A stretch of DNA of 64,000 bases from Dickeya aquatica (GCF_900095885.1 NZ_LT615367.1:558001-622000); one strand, 5' to 3'. Shown: positions 50,427-61,456, counted from the first letter of the stretch. Notes: generated from the letters alone by a model not told the origin. Made by a program: numbers and translations.

Positions 50427-50777
50427 TTAGCTGCGCGCCTCTGGTTTAGGCATATTTAGGCGCTGGGCAATGACCAGTGCCTGGGGTAGCACTACGCTTA
50501 ACACTTCCCGTGCGGCCCCGCTTTGCTCCGGCGATGACAGGCGCACAATAATGCTGTCGTGCCCCGGCGTAATGCTTTTAATGGCGATGCCGCGTTCGTT
50601 GAGCTGTTGATAAATGTAAAAACCATCCGGCAGTGGCGTGCCCTGATGACGAGCACTGATGTGGAGCATGACTTCATCAGGCCGCTGTTGTGAAGAGGTG
50701 GTGAGTAAGACCACCAAAGGTAACAGCAACAGTAACAGCCGCCAGAGCGGCCGTAGCTTTATTCGAGGAAAGGGCAT
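50427..50777 (-). CDS. mzrA: EnvZ/OmpR-modulating membrane protein MzrA
   Basis: 116 residues from [25 protein letters not shown], a single N-terminal membrane anchor followed by a periplasmic domain (DGFYIYQQLNERGIAIKSITP). MzrA binds EnvZ and links CpxAR to EnvZ-OmpR. The start overlaps the yqjA stop by one base (TAATG), so translation is coupled; the longer in-frame ORF would run inside yqjA. Confidence 0.88.
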   Translation of the reverse strand: MPFPRIKLRPLWRLLLLLLPLVVLLTTSSQQRPDEVMLHISARHQGTPLPDGFYIYQQLNERGIAIKSITPGHDSIIVRLSSPEQSGAAREVLSVVLPQALVIAQRLNMPKPEARS

Positions 50778-51451
50778 TATTTTATTCCTTTTCCCGCCGC
50801 TGCACGTTTTTTGCGCCAGACTACCCACAATGACCCTACCAGGCCAACACACAGCAGCACCAGTGGCAATAACATCAGGCAAGACATCAGCCGGTCTTCA
50901 TATTGAAGAAACAGCGGCGAGCTGCCCAGCCCAAAACCAAAAGAAACCAGAATGATCACCCAGAGAAAGCCGCTCATCCAGTTGAAGAACTGAAAACGCG
51001 TATTGTCCAGCCCGGAAAGCCCAGCAAGCGTGGGCAGCAGAGTACGGACAAACGCCAGAAAACGACCAATCAACAGTGCTGATAAGCCATGACGATGGAA
51101 TAACTGATGTGCCCGCTGGTGGTAGTGGGAAGGCAGGTGTGACAGCCAGCTTTGCACCGTGCGGGTGTTGCCAAGCCACTTGCCTTGCAGGTAACTGGCC
51201 CAACACCCAAGGCTGGCGGCTGTAGTCAGTAGTACGATCGTCAGCGGATAACTCATGGTGCCTTTGGTTATCACTACCCCAACCAGAATGAGCAGGCTGT
51301 CGCCGGGTAAAAAGGCAGCAGGCAGCAGGCCATTTTCAAGAAACAGGATTAAAAACAATGTGATGTAAATCACCCCCACCATTTTGGGATCGGCGAGGAC
51401 ATCAAAGTTCTGGTGCCAGAGCGCATACAAAAGTTCTTTCATTATATCCAT
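50777..51451 (-). CDS. yqjA: DedA-family membrane protein YqjA
   Basis: 224 residues from [16 protein letters not shown], with AGGA 7 bases upstream; the longer reading frame upstream is not conserved. DedA features: [21 protein letters not shown] and [19 protein letters not shown](L), with the charged residues required for transport activity. E. coli YqjA contributes to membrane potential and alkaline or drug tolerance. Co-translated with mzrA. Confidence 0.94.
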   Translation of the reverse strand: MDIMKELLYALWHQNFDVLADPKMVGVIYITLFLILFLENGLLPAAFLPGDSLLILVGVVITKGTMSYPLTIVLLTTAASLGCWASYLQGKWLGNTRTVQSWLSHLPSHYHQRAHQLFHRHGLSALLIGRFLAFVRTLLPTLAGLSGLDNTRFQFFNWMSGFLWVIILVSFGFGLGSSPLFLQYEDRLMSCLMLLPLVLLCVGLVGSLWVVWRKKRAAAGKGIK

Positions 51452-52057
51452 CTGGTATTCCTGTACTACGGCGTTGGAAGAACCTCGCTGAGAACCTGCT
51501 GGCAGCGTCGATGTCACTGGCGTAACCACTACAGCGACGGATTAGTAACGCTGAGGCCCGGTAAACAGAGCGGTTATTGCTGTTTTTCGGGTGCGTATTC
51601 CTTCACGCGCATACATCGTTATGTGTTTGTACGATGAGGCTAAACCCCTCGCTAACTGCGCGCAGTACGCACAGGGCGAAGGATGAGGTCACGCTGTCTC
51701 TGGCAAACCTGCAATGCCATTCGTTTAACCCGCTGCCTGGGAGATAATTCAGCGTATAACCTGATAAAAGCGGGCGGCTTTGCAGCGTCTTTTTCTGCTG
51801 TAAAACATGACTTTTTGGTCGTTTTACCAGATAAGGTGTACTGCGAGCGGTTAAACGTAAAAAAAGTGCTCTAACTGTAACAAAAGCACCGCAGGTGAGA
51901 TAGGAAAATATCACGTTCTAAAAACGTATAACGACCTGTTTTTTTAGGGGAGATTGTGATTTCTGTCATATTTTACACTTGTTGACAGAACTCGACAGTG
52001 AATCACGCTATTTGCCCCGAAACCGGGAGGCAAAAGTACGTGATCACACACAGGTTG
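51452..52057. other. Intergenic region between yqjA and exuR
   Basis: 606 bp. ORFs within it lack recognisable families or good ribosome sites. A hairpin-prone segment (GTAAAAC paired with GTTTTAC) lies at about 51800-51829. The yqjA promoter must lie in the left part. Otherwise nothing recognised. Confidence 0.5.
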
Positions 52058-52837
52058 TCAGGATTTACTGTTAGCCAGATGATCGAGGTGAACGACCGGA
52101 TTTTCTGCAAACATATAGCGGTCAACATTGAATTCGAAATCATCCGTCGTGGCGCGAAACAGCATTTGCTTGGTGTTTTCCAGATGTTGCCACATTGCCA
52201 GCTTGGCCGCGTAAGGGTCTTTGCGAATTAACGCTTTGAGAATCTGGTCATGGTCTTCGCACCAGCTCTCAATCGACTTGTCATCGATGTGTTCGTGCAA
52301 TTTTCGCCAGTAGGGATTGTGAATTCGCTGACTCCACATTTTTTCCACGATGGTCGCCATCGCTGAGTTCTGCGTCGCCAGGGCTACCTGGACATGAAAT
52401 TTAAGATCCCACTCAGAATCACGAAAGCGGTCTTCCTGACGGGCATTTTCCTGAATTTCCATTAGCTGAACGATGTCTTGCCGCGTCACCTGGGTGGCGG
52501 CGAATTCCGCGATATTGCTTTCTATTAACTGGCGGGCCTGCAATAACTCAAACGGCCCGGCGGTCAGAAAGTCAGCATCGCTGCTGTTCACTGCCAGCAG
52601 GTGACGTTGCTGGTTGGAAATCACATGGATGCCCGAACCTTTGCGCACCTCCACGTAACCTTCCACTTCCAGCATGATGATAGCCTCGCGTACCACGGTA
52701 CGGCTGACGTTCATCTCTTCGGAAATATTGCGTTCGGCCGGTAACTTATCACCCACCGGATAAACGCCGCCCTCAATACGTTGTTTCAATTCTGCGGCTA
52801 ACTGTTGGTAGAGTCGCCTGGATTCTGTCAGTGCCAT
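52058..52837 (-). CDS. exuR: Hexuronate regulon repressor ExuR
   Basis: 259 residues, GntR family of the FadR subgroup. Winged helix at 10-70 ([39 protein letters not shown]) and a helical C-terminal effector domain. Represses exuT and uxaCBA; galacturonate, glucuronate or derived tagaturonate relieve it. Same direction as exuT, which lies upstream with a 413-bp gap. Confidence 0.95.
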   Translation of the reverse strand: MALTESRRLYQQLAAELKQRIEGGVYPVGDKLPAERNISEEMNVSRTVVREAIIMLEVEGYVEVRKGSGIHVISNQQRHLLAVNSSDADFLTAGPFELLQARQLIESNIAEFAATQVTRQDIVQLMEIQENARQEDRFRDSEWDLKFHVQVALATQNSAMATIVEKMWSQRIHNPYWRKLHEHIDDKSIESWCEDHDQILKALIRKDPYAAKLAMWQHLENTKQMLFRATTDDFEFNVDRYMFAENPVVHLDHLANSKS

Positions 52838-53250
52838 GATGCCTGCTCTTAAGATAATGGACGCTCCCTAAGGCCATGTGCGTCACTACAACTATCTCGT
52901 TAGATTATCTTGTTAAAATGTAGATGGTATCTCTGGAATAGAGTTGTTATACCACTTGCGGTACGCCGTAACCCACATGTCTGTCACAGTTAACAGTTTT
53001 CAGCCCGGAATCCCCGCTTACTGATAGGCAGGCGTTGTGAGTAATGGATACGAGTGCGCCATCTGACGGCCATTATCAGGATAGAAGCCTGGCTGCGCCA
53101 TGTCACCGTCTTCCTGCACGGTATGATGATTTTGGGTATAACAACCGGGAGAATGTGTTCATCCAGTATCTCATGATACCGGATGAACAGGGTGAAGCAG
53201 AAATTTGTCTTATCAGGGTACGCAAATGTGCACCCTTGTCACCGACAGGC
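52838..53250. other. exuT-exuR intergenic region
   Basis: 413 bp. Holds an ExuR-like operator at 52941-52958 near exuR and a long perfect hairpin at 53156-53189 after exuT. The long plus-strand ORF from 53044 is antisense to exuT and is not a gene. Confidence 0.6.
52941..52958 (-). promoter_or_regulatory. Candidate ExuR operator upstream of exuR
   Basis: GAGTTGTTATACCACTTG resembles the ExuR/UxuR-type operator AAATTGGTATACCAATTT (13 of 18). About 104 bp before the exuR start, consistent with autoregulation. Confidence 0.55.
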
Positions 53251-54552
53251 TTAGTTCTGTTGTGCGGTTTTCAGCTCAGAATGGTTGCTGTTTTCGTCAT
53301 TGGCGGAGTGGTTTTTCAGTACCGTCCAGATAACGATAGCGCCCAGTACGTCAAATACAGCCAGTACAGCAAACAGCGGGCTAAAGCCGATGGTATCAGC
53401 CAGCGCGCCCACAACCAGGGCAAACAGGGTGCTCGCCGTCCAGGCGGCCATACCGGTCAGGCCGTTTGCGGTGGCCACTTCATTACGACCAAACACGTCA
53501 GACGAGAGCGTAATCAGCGCGCCAGACAGCGACTGGTGGGCGAAGCCACCGACACACAGCAGGGCGATCGCCACATAAGGGCTGGTGAACAGGCCGATGG
53601 TGCCGGGGCCGATCATCAGCAGTGCGCCCATGGTCACCACCATTTTACGCGACACAATCAGGTTCACTTTGAAGTGTTTCTGAAACAGCATCGGCAGATA
53701 GCCGCCAACGATACAGCCAAGGTCAGCGAACAGCATCGGCATCCAGGCGAACATGGCGATTTCTTTCAGGTTAAAGCCATAAGCCTTGAACATAAACAGC
53801 GGGATCCACGCATTAAATGTGCCCCAGGCGGGCTCAGCCAGAAAACGCGGCAGCGCGATGCCCCAGAACTGGCGGTTACGCAGGATCTGCAAGGCAGACA
53901 TCTTCTTGGCATTCCCGACCTGATGATGCGCTTCCTGGCCACTCAGGATGTAGTCACGCTCTTCATCACTCAGTTTGTCCTGATCTTTCGGGTGTTTGTA
54001 GAAATACAACCAGCCAATTGCCCACATCAGGCTCAGCACACCGGTGATGACAAAGGCCATCTGCCAGCTGTGCGCCATAATTGCCCACACCACCAGCGGC
54101 GGAGCCAACATACCACCGATAGAGGAACCGACGTTGAAGTAACCCACGGCAACAGAACGTTCTTTGGCCGGGAACCACTCGCTGGTCGCTTTCAGGCCGG
54201 CCGGGATCATGGCGGCTTCCGCCATCCCTACCGCACCACGCGCGATAGCCAGGCCTCCCCAGCTGTTCGCCAGCGCCGTGGCGGCACAGAAGACAGCCCA
54301 CAACACGGCGAACATGGCATAACCCACTTTGGTGCCGAGTAAGTCCAGTACATAACCGGCTACCGGCTGCATGATGGTATAGCAGGCGGAATAGGCGGCA
54401 ATGATATAGGAATACTGTTGAGTGCTGATATGAAGTTGTTCTTGCAACGTGGGCGCTGCGGCGGCAATTGCGTTACGCGTCAGGTAACCCAGAACGGTAC
54501 CGACGGTCACCAGTCCGATCATGTACCAGCGCAAGCCTTTGATCTTGAGCAT
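53251..54552 (-). CDS. exuT: Hexuronate transporter ExuT
   Basis: 433 residues from MLKIKGLRWYMIGLVTVGTVLGYLTRNAIAAAAPTL, with GGAGAG upstream. Major facilitator superfamily, anion:cation symporter type, twelve membrane helices; imports galacturonate and glucuronate. The conserved LDLLGTKVGYAMFAVLW and GMAEAAMIPAGLKATSEWFPAKERS stretches match the family. Divergent from uxaC. Confidence 0.95.
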   Translation of the reverse strand: MLKIKGLRWYMIGLVTVGTVLGYLTRNAIAAAAPTLQEQLHISTQQYSYIIAAYSACYTIMQPVAGYVLDLLGTKVGYAMFAVLWAVFCAATALANSWGGLAIARGAVGMAEAAMIPAGLKATSEWFPAKERSVAVGYFNVGSSIGGMLAPPLVVWAIMAHSWQMAFVITGVLSLMWAIGWLYFYKHPKDQDKLSDEERDYILSGQEAHHQVGNAKKMSALQILRNRQFWGIALPRFLAEPAWGTFNAWIPLFMFKAYGFNLKEIAMFAWMPMLFADLGCIVGGYLPMLFQKHFKVNLIVSRKMVVTMGALLMIGPGTIGLFTSPYVAIALLCVGGFAHQSLSGALITLSSDVFGRNEVATANGLTGMAAWTASTLFALVVGALADTIGFSPLFAVLAVFDVLGAIVIWTVLKNHSANDENSNHSELKTAQQN

Positions 54553-54819
54553 GTTAAATATCTCTCCGAGTGTAAGTATCGCGGCAAACCTGTCAGTCGT
54601 CTGCTGCGATAGGTATAGACCACACTGAGCGTGACAAGAGACGAATGTCTTGGTCACCTCAGCGGGAGTTGCCGCCTGACTGGTTGCCCTGCCGCCGGAT
54701 ACGGCTGACGGGCGGGCCGCGACGGCAATCCCGCCGCGCGCGTTTATTGTTTTCCAGCGGGAACATCAACTCTGTTGACGATATTGAGATTGAATCCCCT
54801 CATCAGGCAGCGCTACAAT

Positions 54820-54837
54820 AATTTGTCATACCAATTT
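54820..54837 (+). promoter_or_regulatory. Candidate ExuR operator for uxaCBA/exuT
   Basis: AATTTGTCATACCAATTT matches 14 of 18 positions of the ExuR-type operator AAATTGGTATACCAATTT. In the shared divergent region. Confidence 0.65.
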
Positions 54838-54841
54838 AAAA

Positions 54842-54857
54842 GTTGAGTGATATCACA
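54842..54857 (+). promoter_or_regulatory. CRP-like site
   Basis: GTTGA, six bases, TCACA: 8 of 10 core positions of TGTGA-N6-TCACA. Directly beside the ExuR-like operator, as expected for a catabolite-controlled sugar acid operon. Confidence 0.45.
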
Positions 54858-55069
54858 AAACCACGAATTTGCTGGGGAATAAACGAAATCGGGCGGTAAA
54901 AAGGGCTCTGTGACCGGGTGTAAGCGTAAAAAAGCCGGAATTGGAAGTGGTTTCTGCCATTTTTGCGATCATGACCTCACTAATGGTGTCAGTTATCGTC
55001 GATAATTGGTGTGATATCTTTGTAAGCGTGACCGTGTTTGATTGGCAAATGTCGTGTGAGGAAACAAAC

Positions 55070-56479
55070 ATGCCCCAGTTTTTAAGTGAAGATTTTTTGT
55101 TGGATACTGAATTCGCCCGTCGTCTGTATCATGATTTTGCTGCGGATCAGCCCATTTTTGACTACCACTGCCATTTGCCTCCTGCGCAGATCGCTGAAAA
55201 TTATCGCTTCAAAAACTTGTATGACATCTGGCTGAAAGGCGATCACTACAAGTGGCGTGCCATGCGCACCAATGGTGTACCAGAACGTTTCTGTACCGGC
55301 GATGCCAGCGACTGGGAAAAATTTGAAGCCTGGGCTGCCACGGTGCCGCATACCATTGGTAATCCGCTGTACCACTGGACGCATCTGGAACTGCGCCGCC
55401 CGTTCGGCATCACTGGCACGGTGCTGTCGCCGTCTACCGCTAAAGAGATTTGGGATCGCACCAATGCCTTGCTGGAGCGTGATGAATTTTCTGCCCGCGG
55501 CATCATGCAGCAGATGAACGTGAAAATGGTCGGCACCACCGATGACCCGATTGACGACCTGCAACATCACAAAGCCGTGGCTCAGGATAAAACCTTCTCT
55601 GTCAAGGTGCTGCCGAGCTGGCGTCCTGATAAAGCGTTCAATATCGAACTCGACAGCTTTAACGATTACATGGCGAAGCTGGGCGAAGTCTCCGATACCG
55701 ATATCCGCCGCTTTAGCGACCTGCAAGCCGCGCTGGCCAAACGTCTCGATCACTTTGCCGCACACGGCTGTAAAGTGTCTGACCATGCGCTGGACGTGGT
55801 GCTGTTTGCTGAAGCGGATGAAAGCACGCTAGACAGCATTCTGGCGCGTCGCCTGTCTGGTGAAAGCCTTGTCGAGCTGGAAGTCGCGCAGTTCAAAACA
55901 GCGGTGCTGGTATGGCTGGGGGCGGAATACGCGCGTCGCGGCTGGGTGCAGCAGTATCACATTGGTGCACTGCGCAACAATAACCAGCGTCAGTTCAAGC
56001 TGCTGGGGCCGGATGTGGGCTTTGACTCCATCAACGACCGCCCGATGGCGCAAGAACTGTCACGCCTGTTGAGCAAGCAGAATGAAGAGAATCTGCTGCC
56101 GAAAACCATCCTTTACTGCCTGAACCCGCGTGATAACGAAGTGCTGGGCACCATGATCGGTAACTTCCAGGGCGAAGGGATGCCGGGCAAGATGCAGTTC
56201 GGTTCAGGCTGGTGGTTTAACGACCAGAAAGACGGTATGCAACGTCAGATGACACAGCTGGCGCAGCTCGGTCTGCTGAGCCGTTTTGTCGGTATGCTGA
56301 CGGACAGCCGCAGCTTCCTGTCTTACACCCGCCACGAATATTTCCGTCGCATCCTGTGCCAGATGATTGGCCGCTGGGTTGCCGATGGCGAAGCGCCAGC
56401 CGATTTACCGCTGCTGGGCGAGATGGTGAAAAACATCTGTTTTGATAATGCCAAAAACTATTTCGGCATCGAGTTATAA
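55070..56479 (+). CDS. uxaC: Glucuronate/galacturonate isomerase UxaC
   Basis: 469 residues from [21 protein letters not shown], with GAGGAAA upstream; the longer ORF upstream is non-conserved. Converts galacturonate to tagaturonate and glucuronate to fructuronate. Amidohydrolase-like fold with the metal motif DYHCHLPP (about residue 30). First gene of uxaCBA. Confidence 0.97.
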   Translation: MPQFLSEDFLLDTEFARRLYHDFAADQPIFDYHCHLPPAQIAENYRFKNLYDIWLKGDHYKWRAMRTNGVPERFCTGDASDWEKFEAWAATVPHTIGNPLYHWTHLELRRPFGITGTVLSPSTAKEIWDRTNALLERDEFSARGIMQQMNVKMVGTTDDPIDDLQHHKAVAQDKTFSVKVLPSWRPDKAFNIELDSFNDYMAKLGEVSDTDIRRFSDLQAALAKRLDHFAAHGCKVSDHALDVVLFAEADESTLDSILARRLSGESLVELEVAQFKTAVLVWLGAEYARRGWVQQYHIGALRNNNQRQFKLLGPDVGFDSINDRPMAQELSRLLSKQNEENLLPKTILYCLNPRDNEVLGTMIGNFQGEGMPGKMQFGSGWWFNDQKDGMQRQMTQLAQLGLLSRFVGMLTDSRSFLSYTRHEYFRRILCQMIGRWVADGEAPADLPLLGEMVKNICFDNAKNYFGIEL

Positions 56480-56660
56480 GAAAAAAGGGAGAGCGGGTGC
56501 CACGACGGGCCCGTTTGTCAATGTTGTGATTTCGGGCTGGCGCAGGGTGCTCAATCCACCGCCCTGACGCTGTCGTGCTGACCAGACGCTGTTTTCATTA
56601 TCTGATGGTTGTACCGACTGGCGTTTGTCCCGAATTGTCGTGTTCTGAGGTAGCTTGTTA

Positions 56661-58112
56661 ATGCAAACGCTGAATCGTCGTGATTTTCCTGGCCGTCATC
56701 ATCCTGACCGTGTTATCCAGTTTGGTGAAGGTAATTTCCTGCGCGCTTTTGTTGACTGGCAGTTAGATCTGCTCAATGAACATACCGCTTTGGATGCCGG
56801 TATTGTTATTGTTCGCCCGATTGATACCGACTTCCCGCCTGCGCTGGATACGCAAGACGGGTTGTACACCACCATTATTCGTGGGTTGAACGAGCAGGGC
56901 GAAGCGGTACGCGAGCCGCGCCTGATTCGCTCGGTGAACCGTGAAATCAATGTGTACCGTCAGTTTGACGACTATCTGGCGCTGGCACACGACGCCAATA
57001 TTCGCTTTGTGTTTTCCAACACCACCGAAGCCGGTATTAGCTACCACGCCGATGACCAACTGACGGATACGCCACCGGCCAGCTTCCCGGCGAAACTGAC
57101 CCGCTTGCTGTTTGAGCGTTTCAACCATTTTAACGGTGCCGCCGATAAAGGCTGGGTGCTGTTGCCGTGCGAGCTGATTGACTACAACGGCGAAAAACTC
57201 AAAGAGCTGGTGCTGCGTTATGCCGCACAGTGGGCACTGCCTGCCGCCTTTACGACCTGGCTAAATGAGCACAATACTTTCTGCTCGACGCTGGTTGACC
57301 GCATCGTAACCGGGTATCCGCGTGCCGAAGTCGAGACGCTGCAACAGGAATTGGGCTATCAGGACGGCTTTCTGGATACCGCCGAATACTTCTACCTGTT
57401 TGTGATCCAGGGGCCGCAGTGGCTGGCAAACGAGCTGCACCTTAATGAGCTGGATTTGAATATCCGTATCGTTGATGACATCAAACCGTACAAAGAGCGC
57501 AAAGTGGCGATTCTGAACGGTGCCCATACGGCGCTGGTACCGGTGGCGTTTCTGGCCGGGCTGGATACGGTCGGCGAGTCAATGAATGACGCGCAGGTTA
57601 GCCAGTTTGTAGAAACCACCATTGCCAATGAAATCGTCCCGGTACTGGACTTGCCGCATGATGAACTGGTGTCGTTTGCTCAGGCGGTATTAAGCCGTTT
57701 CAGAAACCCGTTCATCCAGCATCAGTTGCTGTCTATCGCGCTTAACGGCATGACCAAATTCCGCACCCGCATCCTGCCGCAGTTACTGGCCTACCGCGAA
57801 AGCAAAGGCGAGCTGCCACAGCGCCTGACGTTTGCGCTGGCGGCGCTCATCGCCTTCTACCGTGGCGAGCGTCATGGCGAGCGTTATCCGTTGCAGGATG
57901 ATGCGCACTGGCTGGAACGTTATGCCACGCTGTGGGGCGGTGTTGCGGCAGGCAGCACCACGCTTGCGCAACTGGTGAACACCGTATTGGCGGATGCCGA
58001 ACACTGGGAGCAGGACTTGACCCAGGTGCCTGGTCTGGCTGAACAGGTGACGGCACAATTGCAGGCTATCGTTGAGCGCGGTATGCGTGATGCGCTAGTG
58101 AACTACTGCTAA
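56661..58112 (+). CDS. uxaB: Altronate oxidoreductase (tagaturonate reductase) UxaB
   Basis: 483 residues, same as E. coli. NADH-dependent reduction of tagaturonate to altronate. Mannitol dehydrogenase family: nucleotide-binding [17 protein letters not shown] near the start, catalytic [17 protein letters not shown]. The start at [11 protein letters not shown] fits E. coli [11 protein letters not shown]; a TTG two codons earlier is less likely. 181 bp after uxaC. Confidence 0.96.
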   Translation: MQTLNRRDFPGRHHPDRVIQFGEGNFLRAFVDWQLDLLNEHTALDAGIVIVRPIDTDFPPALDTQDGLYTTIIRGLNEQGEAVREPRLIRSVNREINVYRQFDDYLALAHDANIRFVFSNTTEAGISYHADDQLTDTPPASFPAKLTRLLFERFNHFNGAADKGWVLLPCELIDYNGEKLKELVLRYAAQWALPAAFTTWLNEHNTFCSTLVDRIVTGYPRAEVETLQQELGYQDGFLDTAEYFYLFVIQGPQWLANELHLNELDLNIRIVDDIKPYKERKVAILNGAHTALVPVAFLAGLDTVGESMNDAQVSQFVETTIANEIVPVLDLPHDELVSFAQAVLSRFRNPFIQHQLLSIALNGMTKFRTRILPQLLAYRESKGELPQRLTFALAALIAFYRGERHGERYPLQDDAHWLERYATLWGGVAAGSTTLAQLVNTVLADAEHWEQDLTQVPGLAEQVTAQLQAIVERGMRDALVNYC

Positions 58113-58129
58113 TCGCGAAGGTGCTATCT

Positions 58130-59620
58130 ATGCAGAGCATTATCAAAATTCATTCACTGGACAATGTGGCCGTGGCCCTGCGCGATTTGGCGCAGGATGA
58201 AACTGTCTTCGCAGGTGATGTCTCGCTGACATTGCCGCAGCCGGTAGCTCGCGGGCATAAATTTGCCCTGCAACCGATCGCCGCCGGGGCGATGGTCGTC
58301 AAGTACGGTTTGCCTATCGGCCATGCGCTGGTTGATATCGCCGCCGGTGAGCACATTCACTCTCAGAACGCCAAAACCAACCTGAGCGATCTGGATGAGT
58401 ATCAGTACCAGCCGGAATTCATCAGCCTGCCCGCACAGATGGCCGATCGTGAGGTGCAGATCTATCGCCGCCATAATGGTGATGTGGGCATTCGTAACGA
58501 GCTGTGGATCCTGCCGACGGTCGGTTGCGTCAACGGGATTGCCCGCCAGATCCAGCAGCGTTTCCTGAAAGAAACCAACAACGCGGAAGGGATCGACGGA
58601 GTATACCTGTTCACTCATCCATTTGGCTGCTCGCAACTGGGTGAAGATCATGAGAACACCCGTACCATGCTGCAAAACATGGTGCGCCATCCGAATGCGG
58701 GTGCGGTATTGGTGATTGGTCTGGGCTGCGAAAACAATCAGGTGTCTGCCTTTCGTGACACGCTGGGTGAGTTTGATGCCGAGCGCGTCAACTTTATGAT
58801 TTGCCAGCAGCAGGAAGATGAAGTCGAAGCCGGTCTGGAACGTTTACATCAGTTGTATCAGGCGATGCGCAATGACGCGCGCGAGCCGGGTAAACTGAGC
58901 GAACTGAAGTTTGGTCTGGAATGCGGCGGCTCGGATGGCCTGTCTGGTATCACGGCGAACCCGTTGCTGGGGCGCTTCTCGGATTATCTGATTGCCAACG
59001 GTGGCACCACGGTGCTGACCGAAGTGCCGGAAATGTTTGGTGCCGAGCGCATTCTGATGAGCCGCTGCCGCGATGAGGCCACATTCGAGAAAACCGTGCA
59101 CATGGTCAATGATTTCAAACAGTATTTCATTGAACATAACCAGCCAATTTATGAGAACCCGTCGCCGGGCAACAAAGCCGGTGGCATCACCACGCTGGAG
59201 GAGAAATCCCTCGGTTGCACCCAGAAAGCGGGCCAGAGCAAAGTGGTGGACGTACTCAAATACGGTGAGCGCCTGCACACGCCGGGGCTGAACCTGCTGA
59301 GTGCGCCAGGTAACGATGCGGTTGCCACCAGCGCGCTGGCCGGGGCCGGTTGTCATATGGTGCTGTTCAGCACCGGCCGTGGCACGCCTTACGGTGGTTT
59401 TGTGCCGACGGTCAAACTGGCAACCAACACGGAGCTGGCGAAGAAGAAACCGCACTGGATTGATTTTGATGCCGGTCGCCTGATTCACGATGTGCCGATG
59501 GATGACCTGCTCGCGCAATTCGTTGACCTGATTGTCGAGATTGCCAACGGCAAACTGGCGAAAAACGAGATCAATGATTTCCGTGAGCTGGCTATCTTCA
59601 AAAGCGGTGTCACGCTGTAA
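58130..59620 (+). CDS. uxaA: Altronate dehydratase UxaA
   Basis: 496 residues from MQSIIKIHSLDNVAVALRDL; GAAGGTG precedes the ATG. Converts altronate to 2-keto-3-deoxygluconate, which KdgK and Eda then process. N-terminal SAF domain, then the catalytic region with GCEN, GLECGGSDGLSGITANP and GGITTLEEKSLGCTQKAG. 17 bp after uxaB, so uxaCBA is one operon. Confidence 0.96.
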   Translation: MQSIIKIHSLDNVAVALRDLAQDETVFAGDVSLTLPQPVARGHKFALQPIAAGAMVVKYGLPIGHALVDIAAGEHIHSQNAKTNLSDLDEYQYQPEFISLPAQMADREVQIYRRHNGDVGIRNELWILPTVGCVNGIARQIQQRFLKETNNAEGIDGVYLFTHPFGCSQLGEDHENTRTMLQNMVRHPNAGAVLVIGLGCENNQVSAFRDTLGEFDAERVNFMICQQQEDEVEAGLERLHQLYQAMRNDAREPGKLSELKFGLECGGSDGLSGITANPLLGRFSDYLIANGGTTVLTEVPEMFGAERILMSRCRDEATFEKTVHMVNDFKQYFIEHNQPIYENPSPGNKAGGITTLEEKSLGCTQKAGQSKVVDVLKYGERLHTPGLNLLSAPGNDAVATSALAGAGCHMVLFSTGRGTPYGGFVPTVKLATNTELAKKKPHWIDFDAGRLIHDVPMDDLLAQFVDLIVEIANGKLAKNEINDFRELAIFKSGVTL

Positions 59621-59662
59621 GCGGGTTGGGCTATCGGGGGTTTGCTGTCGCCCATCGCCAAT

Positions 59663-59691
59663 GGCCTTATAAATAATAATGTTATAAGGCC
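59663..59691 (+). terminator. Inverted repeat after uxaCBA
   Basis: GGCCTTATAA (59663-59672) and TTATAAGGCC (59682-59691) form a perfect 10-bp stem with a 9-nt loop; followed by TGACGTTTTAAG. Likely terminator, though the T-run is short and displaced. Confidence 0.6.
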
Positions 59692-59833
59692 TGACGTTTT
59701 AAGACTGAAAACGCGGGAATGTCGGTATTCGGTATTCTTGCGTTGAAAATCCGCATGGTTCCAAATAAAATAAAACGGTGTTTCATTTTTTATGAGCGCC
59801 GTTTTTTTACGGCCCTACTTTAAGGCGGGGATC

Positions 59834-60382
59834 ATGACTTCTTATGTATTTGCCCAGGCAGTTGGCGTACTGGCCTTTATGGTCGGTATCACCATGTTTT
59901 TTAACCGCAATGACAAAAAATTCAAAATACAGCTTTCCGTTTATAGCGCGGTGATTGCCTGTCACTTCTTTCTGATGGGAGCGAATGCTGCGGGCATGAG
60001 CGCCATGCTGAACTCCGGGCGTACCCTGATCACCCTGAAAACCAGCAATATCGCGGTGATGTTTGTGTTTATTGCGCTGACGCTGGCACTCGGCCTGCCG
60101 GGCGTGAAACACCCGATGGAACTGTTGCCGATTATCGGCACCGTGTGCAGTACCTGGGCACTGTTTCGCGCCCATGGTTTGACCACCCGTTGCATCATCT
60201 GGTGCTCCACGGCGCTGTGGGTCGCACATAATATTTGGCTGGGGTCGATTGGCGGGTCGTTGATTGAAGCGAGCTTTCTGGTGATAAACGGCTTTAATAT
60301 CATGCGTTTCTGGCGGATGCAGCGTAACGGCATCGACCCGTTTCGGGTTGAAGACCCGCAGTCATCGACCAAAAGCGCCTGA
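59834..60382 (+). CDS. ygjV: Membrane protein YgjV
   Basis: 182 residues from MTSYVFAQAVGVLAFMVGI, with AAGG 8 bases upstream. Several membrane helices; motif FFNRNDKKFKIQLSVYSAVIACHFFLMG and the C-terminal NGFNIMRFWRMQRNGIDPFRVE are shared with E. coli YgjV (inner-membrane, function unknown, YgjV/YgjT neighbourhood near exu genes). Convergent with alx. Confidence 0.92.
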   Translation: MTSYVFAQAVGVLAFMVGITMFFNRNDKKFKIQLSVYSAVIACHFFLMGANAAGMSAMLNSGRTLITLKTSNIAVMFVFIALTLALGLPGVKHPMELLPIIGTVCSTWALFRAHGLTTRCIIWCSTALWVAHNIWLGSIGGSLIEASFLVINGFNIMRFWRMQRNGIDPFRVEDPQSSTKSA

Positions 60383-60441
60383 GACATCGCCCCGCCGCCA
60401 CAGGCGGGGCGTATTTTTACGCAGGATGTTGTCAGCAGGCG

Positions 60442-61395
60442 TTAGCGCCCGGCGCGGCGGTTAACCCAGATATTGAGCAGGATAGTTACCAGCAAAATCG
60501 CCGCCACCACGCTGAGTGAAATGGCGACAGGAATGTGGAACAGGTCTATCAGCATCATTTTGATACCGATAAAGATAAGGATCACCGCCAGCCCGTATTT
60601 CAGCATCGAGAACTTCTGCGCCACACCGGCCAGCAGGAAGTACATGGCGCGCAGCCCCAGAATGGCAAACAGGTTTGAGGTCAACACAATAAACGGGTCG
60701 GTGGTGACGGCGAAAATAGCCGGAATGCTGTCTACCGCGAAAATAACATCGCTGATTTCCACCATCACCAGCACCAGAAACAGCGGGGTGGCATACAGCA
60801 ATCCATTCTGACGGATGAAAAAGCGCTCGCCGTGCAGGCTGTCCGTCATGCGCAGGCGGCTGCGTAAAAAGCGCACGACGGGTTTTTCACCCACGGCGGT
60901 GCCGTCCTCTTTCGCCAGCGCCATTTTGATACCGGTGAGGAGCAAGAACGCGCCGAACAGGTACAGCAGCCACTGAAACTGCGACACCAGCCAGCTTCCG
61001 GCAAACACCATTATCGTGCGCAGCACAATCGCGCCCAGCACCCCATAAATCAACACCCGGCGCTGATACTGGGCCGGAATGGCGAAATAGCTAAACAGCA
61101 TCAGCCAGACAAAAACGTTATCGACCGCCAGCGCTTTCTCAATCAGGTAGCCGGTAAAGAAGGCCAGCGCCTGGGCATCAGCCACCTCACGCCCGGCCGT
61201 GTGGGTGAGATACCACCAAAAACCGGCGTTAAACGCCACCGTGAGCGTCACCCACACCAGCGACCAGACCGCCGCCTGTTTGAAGCTCATCACCGTTGAG
61301 CCTTTTTTGCCTTGGTAAAGCAAATCAATAGCCAGCATTATCAACACAATAATCGCAAAACTACCCCACATCAGGGGGGTTCCTATCGTTACCAT
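60442..61395 (-). CDS. alx: TerC-family membrane protein Alx
   Basis: 317 residues from [21 protein letters not shown], with GGGAG upstream; in-frame codons further up (from 61455) are not conserved. Seven to nine membrane helices with the TerC/Alx acidic motifs [16 protein letters not shown] and [19 protein letters not shown]. coli Alx is induced by alkaline pH and manganese and adjusts cytoplasmic Mn. Preceded by a Mn riboswitch, a terminator and a repeat-bearing leader. Confidence 0.94.
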   Translation of the reverse strand: MVTIGTPLMWGSFAIIVLIMLAIDLLYQGKKGSTVMSFKQAAVWSLVWVTLTVAFNAGFWWYLTHTAGREVADAQALAFFTGYLIEKALAVDNVFVWLMLFSYFAIPAQYQRRVLIYGVLGAIVLRTIMVFAGSWLVSQFQWLLYLFGAFLLLTGIKMALAKEDGTAVGEKPVVRFLRSRLRMTDSLHGERFFIRQNGLLYATPLFLVLVMVEISDVIFAVDSIPAIFAVTTDPFIVLTSNLFAILGLRAMYFLLAGVAQKFSMLKYGLAVILIFIGIKMMLIDLFHIPVAISLSVVAAILLVTILLNIWVNRRAGR

Positions 61396-61456
61396 AGCAC
61401 TCTCCCTTAGCCCGTATTCCAGCGGCGCATGCCAGCCGGTGAGCGTTTTCATCAAT

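Larger units (their letters stand above)
54553..55069. other. exuT-uxaC divergent regulatory region
   Basis: 517 bp without a gene (the long ORF start at 54941 is an extension of uxaC). It contains an ExuR-like operator and a CRP-like site about 210-250 bp before uxaC; both could serve both promoters. Confidence 0.65.

Noticed and set aside
51603..51914. 103-codon minus-strand ORF upstream of yqjA
   Set aside because: No ribosome site, no homology recognised, and irregular composition.
53044..54342. 432-codon plus-strand ORF
   Set aside because: Antisense to most of exuT, a clear transporter gene. Composition is a His/Gln/Arg-rich shadow with no domains.
58844..59518. 224-codon minus-strand ORF opposite uxaA
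   Set aside because: Antisense shadow of a conserved enzyme; no family features.
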